Assembly (NCBI RefSeq): GCF_000143535.2
Contig: NC_037314.1
Location: forward strand, 2,542,001 to 2,606,000
Source of the DNA: Botrytis cinerea B05.10
Taxonomy: Eukaryota; Ascomycota; Leotiomycetes; Helotiales; Sclerotiniaceae
Direction of reading: 5' to 3'
Length of the DNA stretch: 64,000 nucleotides
Each line of letters opens with the position of its first letter. The stretch's first letter is position 1. The position numbers were made by a program, and so were the translations under genes. Below the pieces are notes generated by a model. It ran no database searches, had not been told where the DNA came from, and saw nothing but the letters and a program-made list of their open reading frames with translations. Of the stretch, positions 1-13,300 are shown piece after piece.

Positions 1-102
1 TATAATTAATTTTGAATTGAATTGGAATATATTTAATTGCCTAAAGCATTTATTTCTTATTGAGAATCTATTCGATATATTCCTTATTATAGAATCCTAA
101 TA
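1..102 (+). repeat. 5' LTR end (right part of the LTR only)
   Basis: Aligns without gaps to 6691-6792. The 18 differences over 102 bases are all T or A here against C or G in the right-hand copy, a one-way transition pattern. Similarity stops abruptly after base 102, taken as the LTR/internal boundary. The LTR must begin upstream of the window or at its edge. Confidence 0.85.
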
Positions 103-2039
103 AATTAATCATATTATTTATTTTAAAAAAGAAGATAGCTAATATATCAAATAAAAATGATACTTCAAATATACTATTATTATTATCAAAAAATCCCTAA
201 ATATTTTAAGTAATAAAACCTGAAAAACTAAAACCAAACAAGAAAGAAAATAAACTTCAAAAATTAGAAAAATAAAAAAAAGAATTAAAACAAGCTATAT
301 ACATTCTAAATAAAAAGAAGAAAATAAATCGAAAATGAATTACTTACAGTCTATTTTTGATTTATAATTTAGAATTAAATCAAAAAGAAAATAAAAAGAA
401 GAAAAAGGAAATGATAAATCAAAAAAGAAATAGAAAATTTATAATATTTAAGGAATATTATAAAAAGTTAATAAAGAAACTTTACAAATTTATAAAAGAA
501 TATAAAAATGCTTTCAAGATTATATTATTAATATATAAAAAAGAATTATATCAAATACTTTGAATTATTATATTTTTTTAAAAAAACTCCAATTAAATAC
601 TAAACAGATATAAAAATATTGTTATAGGAATTGATTTAAGGAAAATTCATTATATTCCTATATAATTTGATACAAATCTTTTAGGTAAGGCATTAGAAAA
701 CCTTATTCAAATGATTTGAATTATAATAAAGAATCAAAAGTATTTAGAAATATATAATCATTTTAGTCGAATACGAAAATGAATTAAAGGATATCCCGAA
801 GGAGATTTATATAAATAAATTTGTATAAGAATTAAAAATATTTTCAAGAGATAAACTTATTGAAGTTATTATAATTCCTATTATAATAGAAAAAGCAATC
901 ACTATAACAAATCAATTCGAATATAATTGAAAAAATTATTATAATAATATAAAACAAAATAGTATAATAGGAAATTAAAGAAATTGAACAATATCAACCA
1001 GTATCAATATATAATTTAGGGTAACACCCAACTCGGAAATGATATATATTAAGGATGTGGTTGGTTTTAGAAATATCCGATCTAATTCCAAGGAAAATCT
1101 AATCTATTTTTTATATAGAAAAAAGGGATATATTATTATAAATGATATATACTCGAATAAAAAACGAATCAATATTATAGAAATAATAAATTATAATTAA
1201 ATTATAAAAAAATTAAAAAATAAATTGGATTAATAGATAATACTAATATTATTAATTCAAATGTATAATAAATGATAATCAAATATCAGATTTATAATAA
1301 TAATTATACAATATAATATAGAGAATAAAGAGTAATCGATTCTTTAACCGATTTAAATATAATTGATAAATCGATAGTCAGGTAATACAATTTATAAGAT
1401 ATTAGGAATAGACTACACAAAATAAAGAAAATCATTAAGAAAGAAATATTCATTCGAAAAGAATATTTAATATTTATAAAAGTTTTCGATTTATTAAAAG
1501 TAATAAAAGAATTCCAAATAACTCTTTATAAATATTATTATAATAAATAAAAGTTTATTTTAGAATTACTTTTTTTACAATAAATAAAAAAGGAAATATA
1601 TAATTAAGAAAAAAGCTAATAGAATTATAAAAAAGATTTGAAAGCATTCAATATTGAAATTTTAATTGTAAAAGAATTTGGTAGAATAGTAATTGAAGAG
1701 TTAGATAACAAATCAATAATAATAATAATAAAACTATTGAAAAGGAATCAAATATATATTCAATTTATTCTCAAATACAATTGTTTACGAAATTGAATAT
1801 AATATCAATATAATCGGGAAAGTCGAATTCATCTAATTAAAAATATAATTACAAAGATTCCGGAAAAATATCAAAAGTTTATAAATATATTTAATAATAT
1901 AAAAATCAATACATTAATTGAAATAAAAGAATTCTCTTATAAAATTGAAATAATCGAAAAACCATTATTCCTATTATTATATAATTTGTTCGAATCTTAA
2001 TTAACAATATTATAAGAATATTTGAAAACAATATTAAAA

Positions 2040-2650
2040 AAGGAATGGATTTAATATTCAATTAGTTTGATAGAAACCCTAATCTTATTTATATTTAAAA
2101 AGAACAAATCTCTTAAACTATATATAGATTATAAAGATTTAAATAAAATAATAATAAAAGATTGATATCTATTGTTATTAATTAATAAAATATTAGATCA
2201 ATTAATATATATAGAAATCTTTATTAAATTTGATATTAAAAATGTATATTATTGTATTCGGATTAGATTTGAGAATGAATGGAAAATAGCTTTTAGAATA
2301 CGATATGGATTATTCGAATATTGTGTAATACTATTTGGATTGATTAATGTTCCAGTTATATTTCAATTATATATTAATCGAGCCTTGTTTGAATTATTGA
2401 ATGATTTTGTAGTAATATATTTGAATGATATTCTGATATACTTTAAGAATAAGAAAGATCATTGTGAATATATTAAGAAGGTATTAAAAAGATTTTGGTA
2501 ATATAAGTTATTTATTAAATTAAATAAATGCGAATTTGATATAATAGAAATAAAGTTTCTGGGATTTATTATTATAATAAGCAGAGTAATAACAAATTCA
2601 AAATAAATACAAATTATTTTTAAATAGTTAGAATCTAAATCATTTCGAGA
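2040..2650 (+). pseudogene. Reverse transcriptase remnant (Gypsy pol)
   Basis: An open stretch at 2172-2501 reads as the RT palm: a FDIKNVYY block (family FDL.AYH), then IAFRIRYGLFEY, then FGLINVPVIFQ, then YLNDILIY, where the catalytic Y-x-D-D box is altered to YLND. Stops lie on both sides. The Asp-to-Asn change fits a G-to-A transition. The enzyme cannot be active. Confidence 0.9.
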
Positions 2651-2839
2651 AATTCAAATATTCTTAGAATTTATTAACTTTTATTAAAGATTTATATACC
2701 AATACTTTTAAATAGCCTTTAGACTTATTGATATATTAATAGGAATGAAATAAGGAAAAAAGTTTGAATTATTTAATATAACAATACAAAAACTAATTAG
2801 TTTTCTAGGATTGAAAAAGAGATTTCAGAAAGTATTAAT

Positions 2840-3090
2840 GCTTTGGCACTTTAACTCTAATTTGGTATATAGGATAGAAACTAATACTTTCGGGAAGGTT
2901 CTAAAAGGAATGTTATTTTAGTAATTTGATTCTAAAAGGGATGGGAAACAAAAACATTAATATCTAATAACATTTTGATTAAGGAAAATACAGTCGGCAG
3001 AGTATTGGTACATTATTTATAATTAAGAGCTCTTAGCTATTGTAAAATGTTTTAAGGAATAAATAAGATATTTAAAAAAGATATAATTCA
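2840..3090 (+). pseudogene. RNase H remnant (Gypsy pol)
   Basis: Weak but ordered matches: an IETNTFGKVL block near 2877 (family ..TDAS..A.G.VL) and, near 3030-3080, ELLAIVKCFKE followed by a stop and IRYLK (family KELLAIV.AF..WRHYL). It lies between the RT and integrase remnants as expected. Several stops interrupt it. Confidence 0.7.
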
Positions 3091-3839
3091 ATATTGAAAT
3101 TGTAATTAATTATAATAATTTAAAATATTTTATTACAATTTAATAATTGAATTAGAAATAAATCAAATATGTAATATATTTATTTCAATATGATTTCAAT
3201 ATCTATTATTGAAAGGGATCTACTAATTCTATAAATAGATTTAATAGAAGACTAGATTATATAGATAATGATAAAAACGAAGACATTATTTAGCTCTTTA
3301 CATTTCAAAAGAAAATAAAGGGAGAAGTATATATTAAAACAATAGAAATTTATAAAAGGGGTTCTGATGAGGAATCGGAACTTATAAAGTTTATTAAAGC
3401 TATTTTTAATAATACTTTAGGGGGGTTAAATATTAATTATATAATAGATTATATTAAGAGTTCGGAGTTTAAAGAATCTATAGACGGTGGTATACTATTT
3501 GAATAGATATAAAATAATGTTGTGATTAATTCTAATACTTGAGGAAAGAAAGAGAATGAAAAGAGCCAGGATCTTATCAATCACAATCTATAGTTATTAA
3601 TAGAAAGTATATTAATTATTTCAAGAGTTTGGGTTAAAATAGTTATTGTAATTGTAATTATTTATAAGATTAAAACAAAACTATTATTGAAAGTTATTTG
3701 GATTATTTAAGAGATGGATTTGGGATATATAAAGCTTAGAGTAAATATCAATTTAGAAGAGAAATATAGTTTAAAAAATGGAATATTATATATAAATAAT
3801 TGAATTCTAATATTCAATAATGTTGTGTTAAAAGCGAAG

Positions 3840-4450
3840 CTTTTTTAGTTATACTATAATAATATACTTATAGAGTATTTTAATAGAAAAAAAACAATAG
3901 AATTATTAAAATGAAATTATATATAATAAAGAATGCAAAAAGAATATAGAAAATATATAGAAGAGTGCGATTCCTATCAATATAATAAAATATAATAATA
4001 TAAATTATATAAATAGCTAGAAAGCTTATTATATTTAATTCAATTTTAATTTGAAATATCAATAGATTTTGTAATAGGTTTATTATTTATTGAAAATAGT
4101 GGAAAAATAAGGATCGATTTTTCGATAGTATTTTGATAATTATAAATAGATTTATAAAAATAATAAGATATATTTTATATTATAAAATAATAGATATTAT
4201 AGAATTAATATTTCGGTTATAGTTCGAGGTATTTTCAAAGTTTAGAATATTTAAGGGTATTATATTCAATAAAGGAATGGTTTTTATTAATACCTTTTAA
4301 TCAATCTTCTACTTTTATATAAAAGTAAAAAGACATTTCAGTACAGCTTTCCACTTTCAAATAAATAAATAAATAGAAAGGCAAAATCAAATATTGGAAT
4401 ACTATTTATAAATATATATCAAAAAGGAATAAGAGAAATAAAGTTTGAAA
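3840..4450 (+). pseudogene. Integrase remnant (Gypsy pol)
   Basis: An N-terminal zinc-binding part is readable near 3925-3990 as YRKYIEECDSYQYNK, where the family has two Cys (C..C). The core begins near 4050 with EISIDFVIGL (family ISIDFVTGLP, with the first catalytic Asp). Near 4331-4400 the block STAFHFQINK, stop, IERQNQ corresponds to the family's STAFHPQTDGQTER. Internal stops are numerous. Confidence 0.85.
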
Positions 4451-4979
4451 TTAATTATAATAGAATTTATATATAATAATTTAATATATTCAAGTTTAGG
4501 GTATTCGCCCTTTTTTATATATTATAGCTATAATTCAGAAGTGCTATAGAATTATAAAACTATGGATTTTGTAAAGGAGATATTAAATGTAAAAGAAAGA
4601 ATATAGCAATTATAAAAGCTTCGGAATAACTTTAAAGATTTATAAAACAAAATATAACAAAGCTAAAAGAAATATTACAATAAAAAATATAAATAAATGT
4701 GTTTTGCAATAAGCAACTAAATATTATTTTCAATAAAGAATATTCGAATCAAAAATAAAGAAATATAAAAAGGAAAAAATATAAAATGAAAATTGAAACC
4801 TTATATAATAAAATCATTTAAAATAAAAAATATTAAAAAAGAATATACATATTAATTAGAATTTTTAAGTTTATATAAAAAACTATATAATATATTCTAT
4901 ATCTTATTATTAAAGAAATATAAAGCAATAAAAGGAATAAATTCAAATCACTATTCTATTAAGAAATATTTGAAATTAG

Positions 4980-5140
4980 AAAAGAAAGATAAAGAGGAAT
5001 GGAAAGTAAAAAGGATTATTATATATAAAATAAAGAAATCAAAAAAAGAATATCTAATTCAATAATAAAAATAATTAAAAAACTATAATATATAATTATT
5101 AGCATTTCCAAATCTAAAAAATTCATAAAAGATATTCAAA
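4980..5140 (+). pseudogene. Chromodomain remnant at the pol C-terminus
   Basis: Reads EEWKVKRIIIYKI, then KKEYLIQ and, after a stop, LLAFPNLKNS, following the chromodomain pattern E.EVE.IL..R......YLVKWKGY...TWEP..NL.NA found at the end of chromovirus integrases. The Trp/Gly-rich centre is destroyed by stops. Chromodomains of this class direct integration to heterochromatin. The match rests on pattern and position. Confidence 0.7.
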
Positions 5141-6690
5141 TAATATAATTAGGAATAGAAGCAGAAAGAATTTGAAATAATTAAATGAAAAAGAGAAAAA
5201 TTAAAGAAAATCTAATATTTATTGTAAAAAGAAACTTTCAATCTAAATTAATCTAAAAATCAAATATATTCTTAATCTATAAAAAATAAAAGAATCTTTA
5301 TAACCATAGGGAAATTATTATTATAAGCCTCATCCATTTGAATAAGGAAAGTCAATAACTTTAAAGATAATATTGAATAGAATTTGGAAACTTATATTCT
5401 AATGAAATTAAATATTCTGTATTTACAATTTATATATTAAAAAATCAATCTGAAATAGGATTGCCTTTTGAAAAGAAATAATCCCTTTCCTTTTAATATT
5501 AATAATAACAAAAGTAGATAGGATTTATAATATTTAAAAGAAATGTTGAAAAACCTTATATAAATTCTGATATTATTGAAAAAAATTACTAAAATAATTC
5601 CATTTGTTAATTACCTTTTTGTAAAGTTACTTAATAGAAATAATATAAGAAGCTATAATATTATTATATAAATTAATATAATTCTTAATATATTGAATTA
5701 GTTTTCAAAAACTTTGATATATTATGGCCAAATCGATATTGGTAGGGCTTGGGGGAAGTGTAGAAAGGGTAATATCAATAGTAATCTAATTATTAAATAA
5801 ATCTATAATTACTATAATATTTCGAATTGTAATTATAAAGGAAAAAGGAATTTGTATTATAAAAGGATTTAAAGATCAATAAATAAAATAATGAAACTAG
5901 AAAAGACTAGTATTTTCTATACCTTATTATAAATGTTATTTTGTATAGTATAGTATATATATATTTAATTTATATTTGGGATATATAAATATTCTGAATC
6001 GAAAAATAAGCATTTGATATAATAAAAATAATAATTTTATATTGAAAAGTCAATGGAAAAGAGGTGTTATAATATAGTAAGCAAATTTTATAAAATAATT
6101 ATTACAAAATAAGAAAAAGTGTTAAAAGATAAGGGGAAATAAGAAAAATAGGAAAGCTTTATAAAGGAATCATCTTATAGATCACTACAATTATGAAATT
6201 TGTCAATAAAAAAAGCAAACAAAGATAAATTAGAGTCTCAAACTATATCCAGAAAGCAGCTGAAACAATACAACATTATAACCTAACAATCAAATATAAA
6301 AATAATAAATTAATAAAAAATAAAACAAATTCATATTCCAAAAAGGATTTAGGTATAATAAATCGAAGATTAAAGGGATAGAATAAAAGGATTATAAGAT
6401 TGAATAGAAAAACCTTTGGGAATAAAAGTACAAAAGAGAGTATTGTATTATAAAAATATAATTACTAAATTGGAACAAGCTCGAATTAGTCTGAAATAAG
6501 GGCCGAGAATCTATAGTTTAAATAAATATAGAATTCTTATTCAAAAGAATTATAAATTTGATTTGAAAAATTAAATATTAATAATACAATATAAAGGAAT
6601 CGAAATATTATTAAATTGATTAGTAAAAAGGAATTAATATAAATAAGTAATTATATAGAGTCTAGTATATACCCGGGTTTGATTAGAGTA

Positions 6691-6792
6691 TATGATTAGT
6701 TTTGAATCGAATTGGAATACACTTAATTGCCTAAGGCACTTATCCCTTATTGAGAACCTATCCGACATATTCCCTACTACAGAACCCTGACA
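6691..6792 (+). repeat. 3' LTR end
   Basis: Less-mutated partner of 1-102. It ends in ...CCCTGACA, a plausible ...CA LTR terminus. It keeps C/G where the left copy has T/A. The start of this LTR is not defined because its partner is cut by the window edge. No target-site duplication could be checked. Confidence 0.85.
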
Positions 6793-9720
6793 TTTTCACT
6801 ACAAAATAGTTATTTCTATAATAACCACTTTATAAATCAAGTTTTTCTTAAAATTAATTAGACTTTTATAATTCATATATAATTAAGTATTTTGTATTAA
6901 ATTTTCAGAAATTTTAATCTATAAATAAAGAAAGTGCACAATTATATATAAATGAATTTTATATATAAAATGAATAATACATATACTAATATAATACACG
7001 CACTGATATACCACATTAGTTCTATTAACAATCACTTTTTTTTTGACATTTTAATAAATCTAGAACTATGATATATTTATATATAATATATTATTTCAGT
7101 TATATAAAAAATAAAATGTAATAAAAATCTGATTAATTATCATAAGCACGAAGTAGTTAAATTCAAAATCTCCATTATATTATACAAGCTTTCTTTCTCT
7201 CAGCTTTCTATTATTTAAAATAACAACAGATGTTCACTAATCATTTTAATACTTTTTTGCATTTATAGTTACTTAATTATATAATTTTTCTAATTTGAAT
7301 AACTTAAAAACATTTTTTGGAATTGAAAACTAGATAATCAAAAAGAAAATTATGAATATTTTATATTAAATATTAGGTAGAATATCAACACAATAATTAT
7401 ATCATAAATAATCCCTAAGATTATATTGAAGGAAATTCAATAAGTTATTAAATCAAAAGCTTCTGAAAAGCGTTATTTCAACAGTCTTATAACTAATTAA
7501 AAGATATTCTAGATTTGATTTTAAATTCAACTTACAAATTCAGAATCTTTGATATTCTTAAATCTTTATTTCTGAATAGTTTCAAATTTAAATTCAAATT
7601 CAAATTCAAAATTCAAGATTTCAAATAGTTCTAAATTCACTAGTTTCTTTTAGACTTTATGAATAGAACAGTTTTTAGTCGTCATAATATTCGTCTTCGA
7701 GTTTAAGTCAAAGTGTAAATGAAAAATGTAAATTTATATTGATATTGATATATATATACTCAAAGTTAGATTTAGATTTAAATATGTATTCTGAGTTCCA
7801 AAAAGCTTTGAATTTATTTCATTTAATTAACATGTTCATTTAACTTCAAACTTTAAATTTAAATAAAAGAATAATCAAAATATTTTAGAGAAATTTTAAA
7901 GTTTTAAAAGCTATATATCTAGAAAATACAAGTATAAATAGAAATCTTGAGATATATAAAAATTAATTACAGAGAATATTAGCATGTCTGTTAATGTTTT
8001 AAGCTACAAAGGGCCGCGAAAAAAGTTATTAATAATGACATCAAGACTGTATATATCAAACATAAATATTTAATCTGGTTTTATTAATAGAAAAATAAGA
8101 TTTTGAAATTATGTAAGAACTCAACTCTACTAAATAATCTCTCTTACTAGTAATAATTACATTTTGAATTATTGAAAATGTTAATGTTTTTGAAAATGAT
8201 TTTTTAATTATTATATTTAAAAACAGTAGAGTATATTACATTCAAAATGATCTATCATTATTATTTATATTATAGATGAAATTAATGATTTAACAAAAGT
8301 TATAACTATTCCAAAAACTAGATTAAAGAATAATCTTTTCTGGAATATATTTTTCAACAGTTTTTCAATGATTTTTTTATTTTATTGTTCAAACAAGTGT
8401 TGAGTTATTAAGCATGTTTACTCTTCTCCTTTTTAGTATTACTTTACTTGTTAAATTTACATTTCTATTGTTATATTCTTCAAAAACTTCATTATAATTA
8501 CTACATTTATTAAGAATAGTATATGATATTATATCATTATTTCAAGGAATTCACATTTATTCGAAAGTCACAAAATCAAAAGATTCAGTATCTATTTCAA
8601 AAAGAATATTTTTATAATAATATCAAGTGTTTTCTTTACATAGGATAGAATAGATTCATGAATCACACTTTACTAGACCAATATTATTATTTATAAAAAA
8701 TCTTAGACTCGAAAAGTAAGTAGTCTTTGAATTTATTGACAAAAACCCCAAAAATATCCATTACTTAAAATACGCTGATATAATTTTATTAATTATTTAT
8801 TAGTTTTATTAATCGAAATAAAGCTAGTTAAAAAGTTGTTTTAAATTTTCTTATTAAATATAAAGTATATGTATACACATGTAAATCATAAAAAGCCGAT
8901 GATCATTGAATTATAAAAATAATTGCCTACTTAATGCGAGAATGTTTTTTAATAAAGTTATTATATAAAATACGGCTTCTCTATAATATATGTATTACAA
9001 TTAGAAAGTTGGACGAATTCAAATCTATTAAAATCCTTCAAAAAATAAAAAAAAATCTACGGGTTCTTGGTGCAAAAATTCTTTTCCATCGATACCTAAT
9101 AGATAGATTCACAGGGCTATAAGTTTAGTAGATTTATTGCTTAGGCTTAATAGCATATTTAGCATCTATTTAAATAAGAGTTAAATGATAACAATAATGT
9201 GCATTTTGCATATATATATATTAGATTTATATTTACATTTAAAGTTACATTTATAACTATTTTTCCAAATAATCAAAAGAAGAGACATGACTTTGTTATA
9301 TTTAAACTAATATATAAACCATCATTTTAAAAAGCTAAATGATTTCAAAATTCATAATTTAAGTTTCTCTCTCTAGCTTTTAGTATTCTAAAGCCTGTGT
9401 AATATAAGTATAGCTATTGATTCTACACGAGTATTCAAAACAATTATAAAGAGTATAATGCATGTAAACTCGCTATTATTTTTAAACTCGAGAGGACCGA
9501 GGAAAAGCTTATAATATGAATTATTTTATTTATATATATATTATTAGCAGTGCTAGTCGTAAATAAAAAAGAATCTAGAACTTTAAATTCGAAGGATTTC
9601 AAATCATTGATAATTATTTGGAAAAAAGAAAATCTATGATTCAATTTTCGAGATTTATTTTCTCCAACAAACAAGTACTAACAATCTGGTTATACTTTAT
9701 TCTACAAATCCATCACAATC
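6793..9720. other. AT-rich gene-free relic DNA
   Basis: Very AT-rich, with no open frame longer than about 76 codons that looks coding, and no recognisable transposon domain, LTR or TIR. It is probably older RIP-degraded repeat DNA flanking the Gypsy element. Two short stretches (about 7994-8040 and 9470-9520) resemble each other loosely, including the motif GG(G/A)CCG(C/A)G followed by AAAA. Composition returns to normal at about 9720. Confidence 0.6.
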
Positions 9721-10322
9721 AAAATTAAAAATTCAGAATGAAATCGTGTAGTGCAAATCTCGCGCCCCCGAGACACAATAACAATTAACACTAAGCTGAG
9801 CTATGGTTTGAATTGACTGCTCGAGATTTAGACGTACTGAGTGAGATGTATTTACAGAGCATGTAGGATATGTGTGCCTGTGTACTTTATGTACCATACA
9901 ATACTTAAACACCATGAACAAGTATGTATCATAAATCTCGAATTCCAACTTTTCCGACCTTCCTATTCAAACCACAGTATACACAGCTATTCGACTAGTG
10001 CTCCTGATATCTTACAATCCAATTATCAACCTGTGTGTGTGTATCCATTCCTCCATACCCCTCCCCTTCAACCATCCAGGATATATGTATATAACCATTA
10101 CCAGACTCAATCAACTGGCCCAATGCAAACTGAATACCACCCTATATAATGCAATACCGTATACCATGCAGTGCCAAAGCCCAATACCAAAACGCCTCGC
10201 TTCATTTATTATTCCCTTCTCGATCCTGATGTGCAGTTCTCTGAAATATCTTATCATATATCATTCCACTGGCAATGCCACCTTACCAGTCCACCCATCT
10301 AGTTTCAAAGTTGAACTGTCAT
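9721..10322. other. Downstream flank of the histidine kinase gene
   Basis: About 600 bases of normal composition after the kinase stop codon (the kinase is on the minus strand). Overlapping short open frames on both strands show no recognisable domain and are treated as chance. Likely 3' untranslated region and spacer. Confidence 0.5.
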
Positions 10323-13300
10323 CTAGGACTCTTCTGTAGCTGACCCCCGCACAGTAACCTCACTGTCCATCCATCGCCTTCCTACACTTGGACGGCTTGA
10401 TTTGCTATCCTTGCTGTTCTTTCTCTCTTCTGCATTCTCATTTTGATTGTCATTGCTCTTGTTTGCCCCCAAGTAATCTCCAATAGCCCCACTCTCCATC
10501 ACACCCGGACTCTCAAATGCCCTCCTATCCGCAATCATCATCGAACTTGGCGTTTGTGTACCTCCCCTACTCGAATCTTCACAACTGGAATCACCCATTA
10601 ACGTATCTCCCAAAACCTCCATACTGTCGCCCCTGGCTACACTCAATACCCTGCCTGATTCTTTTCCAGTTGTTCCCGTCTCGTCATGTCCATTTTGTTC
10701 CGCCTTTTGATTCGCATTTGAATGTCTATTCCCAAATCCAAAGTCCAATTTTGCAGCAATTTCCATTTCTTCATTTTCTTGTCTTTCCAACCTCCCCACA
10801 TTTTCTACTGTTAGTTTTTGTGGTTTTGCTGCTATTTCGCCTACCCCCAGTCCTATTGGTTCTCCATGCCCATGCCCATGAATGTGAATGTCACCATGCT
10901 CATCACCAGCGGCCGAGACTAACTTTTCATCTCTTAACTCTTTCGCTTTCTCCTCAAAACCCTCTCTTCTCGCAGCCCTTTCTCCTTCGTCCTCTGGCTG
11001 CGGGAGTGTCAGACGATGGGAATTATTGCGCTCGCTTTGCGTGGGACGGGAATGTTCGAGGAGTGACCTGGCTGAATCTTTGGATTGTTTCGTTGTATCG
11101 ACTGGTTTTGAGTCGACTTCGGGTCTGGATGTTTGGGAATGTGATTGATAGGTTTTCTTAGGGGCTTGTAAAGATGTTGGGGATCTAAGCACGTGCTTCT
11201 CGCCCTTGTCTATGGATTTTGATGAACGATTGCGAGCGGTACTCGTTGAGGCGCGTCGGTCAAATCTAGAGCTTGAGCGTCAATATCATGCCTGGCTTTC
11301 TATTTCTACAGGGGGTGAAACTTCTCTAAAGAGATGAAAGTGTGAAGAGAAAATATGGGAAGGCAGAAGAACATACTTCGATTTTGCACTCCTCTTCGCA
11401 CAATTCTCATTATCCACCTCCGCACAATCACTACCCTCGTCATCAACCTCACCTTTCGTCTTCGGCACTCTCCTGTTAATCGCCCATCGCACCAACATTT
11501 TCTCCAATGTTTTCCCCTTGACAGGTTTCGCCAGGTAATCATCCATGCCGGCTTTTTGGCACTTTTCGCGATCGCCTTGAATGGCTGACGCCGTCATGGC
11601 TACGATTGGGATATCACATGCCGAGTATCTATAAGGGGAATGATGGCGTAATATATGCGTGGCGCGATATCCGTCTATGATTGGCATCTGTAATTTATTA
11701 GTGCAAAGCCCTTCAAGTGGAAGGAAGCTTGGGGCAGCCATGGGTAACTCACTTGTACATCCATCAGAATGATATCTGGCTTTGGATGAGGTGGATTTGG
11801 AGAATCTGCCGCTAGAAGATAGTCAAGAGCTTCCTTTCCATTCCAGACAGCGGAAGGGGAAAAGCCCAATTTCCGAATAGTTTTCAAGGCAATCTGTTGA
11901 TTGATGGCGCTGTATAACATGTTAGCACGGAGACCTTTATCTCAATGTGAACTCCTCTTACTTGTCCTCAACAACAAGAACTTTAACATTTGCCCTATCA
12001 GCAGAAGACATGTCTAGCTCTGACACAACAGGAGGTGTCATGCTAACAGACCGATGATGTTTAGACAATTCCCATGCATTCTTTTGAGGCGATGGGCCAA
12101 CATCATAATCCGAGCTACCACAAGAAACACTCATCTCAGACTGCAAACGATCTGGCAAACTTCCAATATCAATCAAGACGTTTCCTTCGTGATACTGTGG
12201 TTTGTTGAATGGGATCCAGAAAGTCGCCGTTGTACCCTGTCCCAAAGAGGATTCCAGAGTGATTCTACCATGCATCAAATCCACCAAATTTTTACTGATC
12301 GTGAGGCCTAGACCTGTGCCACCAAATCTTCGTGCCGTTGATGAATCTGCTTGACTGAAAGGTTTGAAAAGGCGTTTTCGTACTTCCTCTTCAATTCCAA
12401 TACCGCTATCTTCAACTACAAACTTCACTTCAATAGTATCTGCATCTTCTTTTTCTTTGACCACCGAAAATTTGACTCTTCCTTCACTGGTGAATTTGAT
12501 ACTATTCGTAAGGAGGTTCGTGATGATCTGACGAACGCGACCTGGGTCACCCATAACGATCAGATCTCTTTCAACCCCGACAGCAATGTTAGATTCAAAC
12601 ATTAGATTCTTTCGTTCGGCGGCAAATCCCAACATTTTGCTAACATCTCGGACCACAACTGATAAAGAGAACTGGACTTCTTCAATATCTAATCGGCCAG
12701 ATTCAACCTTTGAGAAATCCAAAATATCGTTGATGACTGTAAGAAGTGCGTTGGCAGAACGTTGAATATTTTCAGCACACTCTTGTTGTTCTTCATCGAG
12801 ATTCATATCAGTCAAAAGTTCTGCCATTCCAATTACCCCCGCGATGGGTGTTCTGATTTCGTGACTCATGTTGGCGAGGAACTGACTCTTCAAACGACTT
12901 GCTTCTTTGGCAGCTGCCTCGTTGGCGAGAAGTCTTGTATTCTCTCTTTCTTGCATCTGGAGGTCGTTTTCTCGATCCTTAATCTCTGTAATATCCATAG
13001 ATAATCCAATAACGCCATCAATGAACGCTTCATTGATGTGGCCGCCCCCGTCTTTTTTACCCAACACGGGAACGAATTTTGTTCGATACCATCTATTGTC
13101 AATCACGTGCTCCTGCATATCTTCCATTGTCTTTCCAGTCAATATATCCTCAATTGGCTGTAGTGAAGAAGGAATCATATCGTGTCGTTGCCTTTGATTA
13201 TTGGGGTGCGAGAAGACTTCATAAACATTCTTTCCGATATAATCGCTTCCCCTGGCTTTACCACTACCGGTAACGCTCTCATCGCTAGATCCTACATCGC

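Larger units (their letters stand above)
1..6792 (+). mobile_element. RIP-degraded Ty3/Gypsy LTR retrotransposon with chromodomain
   Basis: AT-rich block in which every reading frame is broken by stops, but fragments of a Gypsy-type pol can be read on the plus strand in the order reverse transcriptase, RNase H, integrase, chromodomain. Integrase after RT/RNase H is the Ty3/Gypsy order (Copia has it before). The ends carry direct repeats (1-102 and 6691-6792) ending in a TA/CA-type LTR terminus. The left copy starts at or before the window edge, so the full LTR length is unknown. No intact gag was recognised in 103-2000, and 5170-6690 holds no readable domain (3' untranslated region or upstream LTR). 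The element cannot encode working proteins. Known: RIP acts on repeats in many Pezizomycotina. Inferred: this copy was silenced that way. Confidence 0.9.

Noticed and set aside
10517..11161. 214-codon plus-strand open frame opposite the kinase C-terminus
   Set aside because: It lies antisense to the last kinase exon. Its Pro/Leu/His-rich composition is what the complementary strand of the Ser/Glu-rich coding region would give, and no domain is seen.
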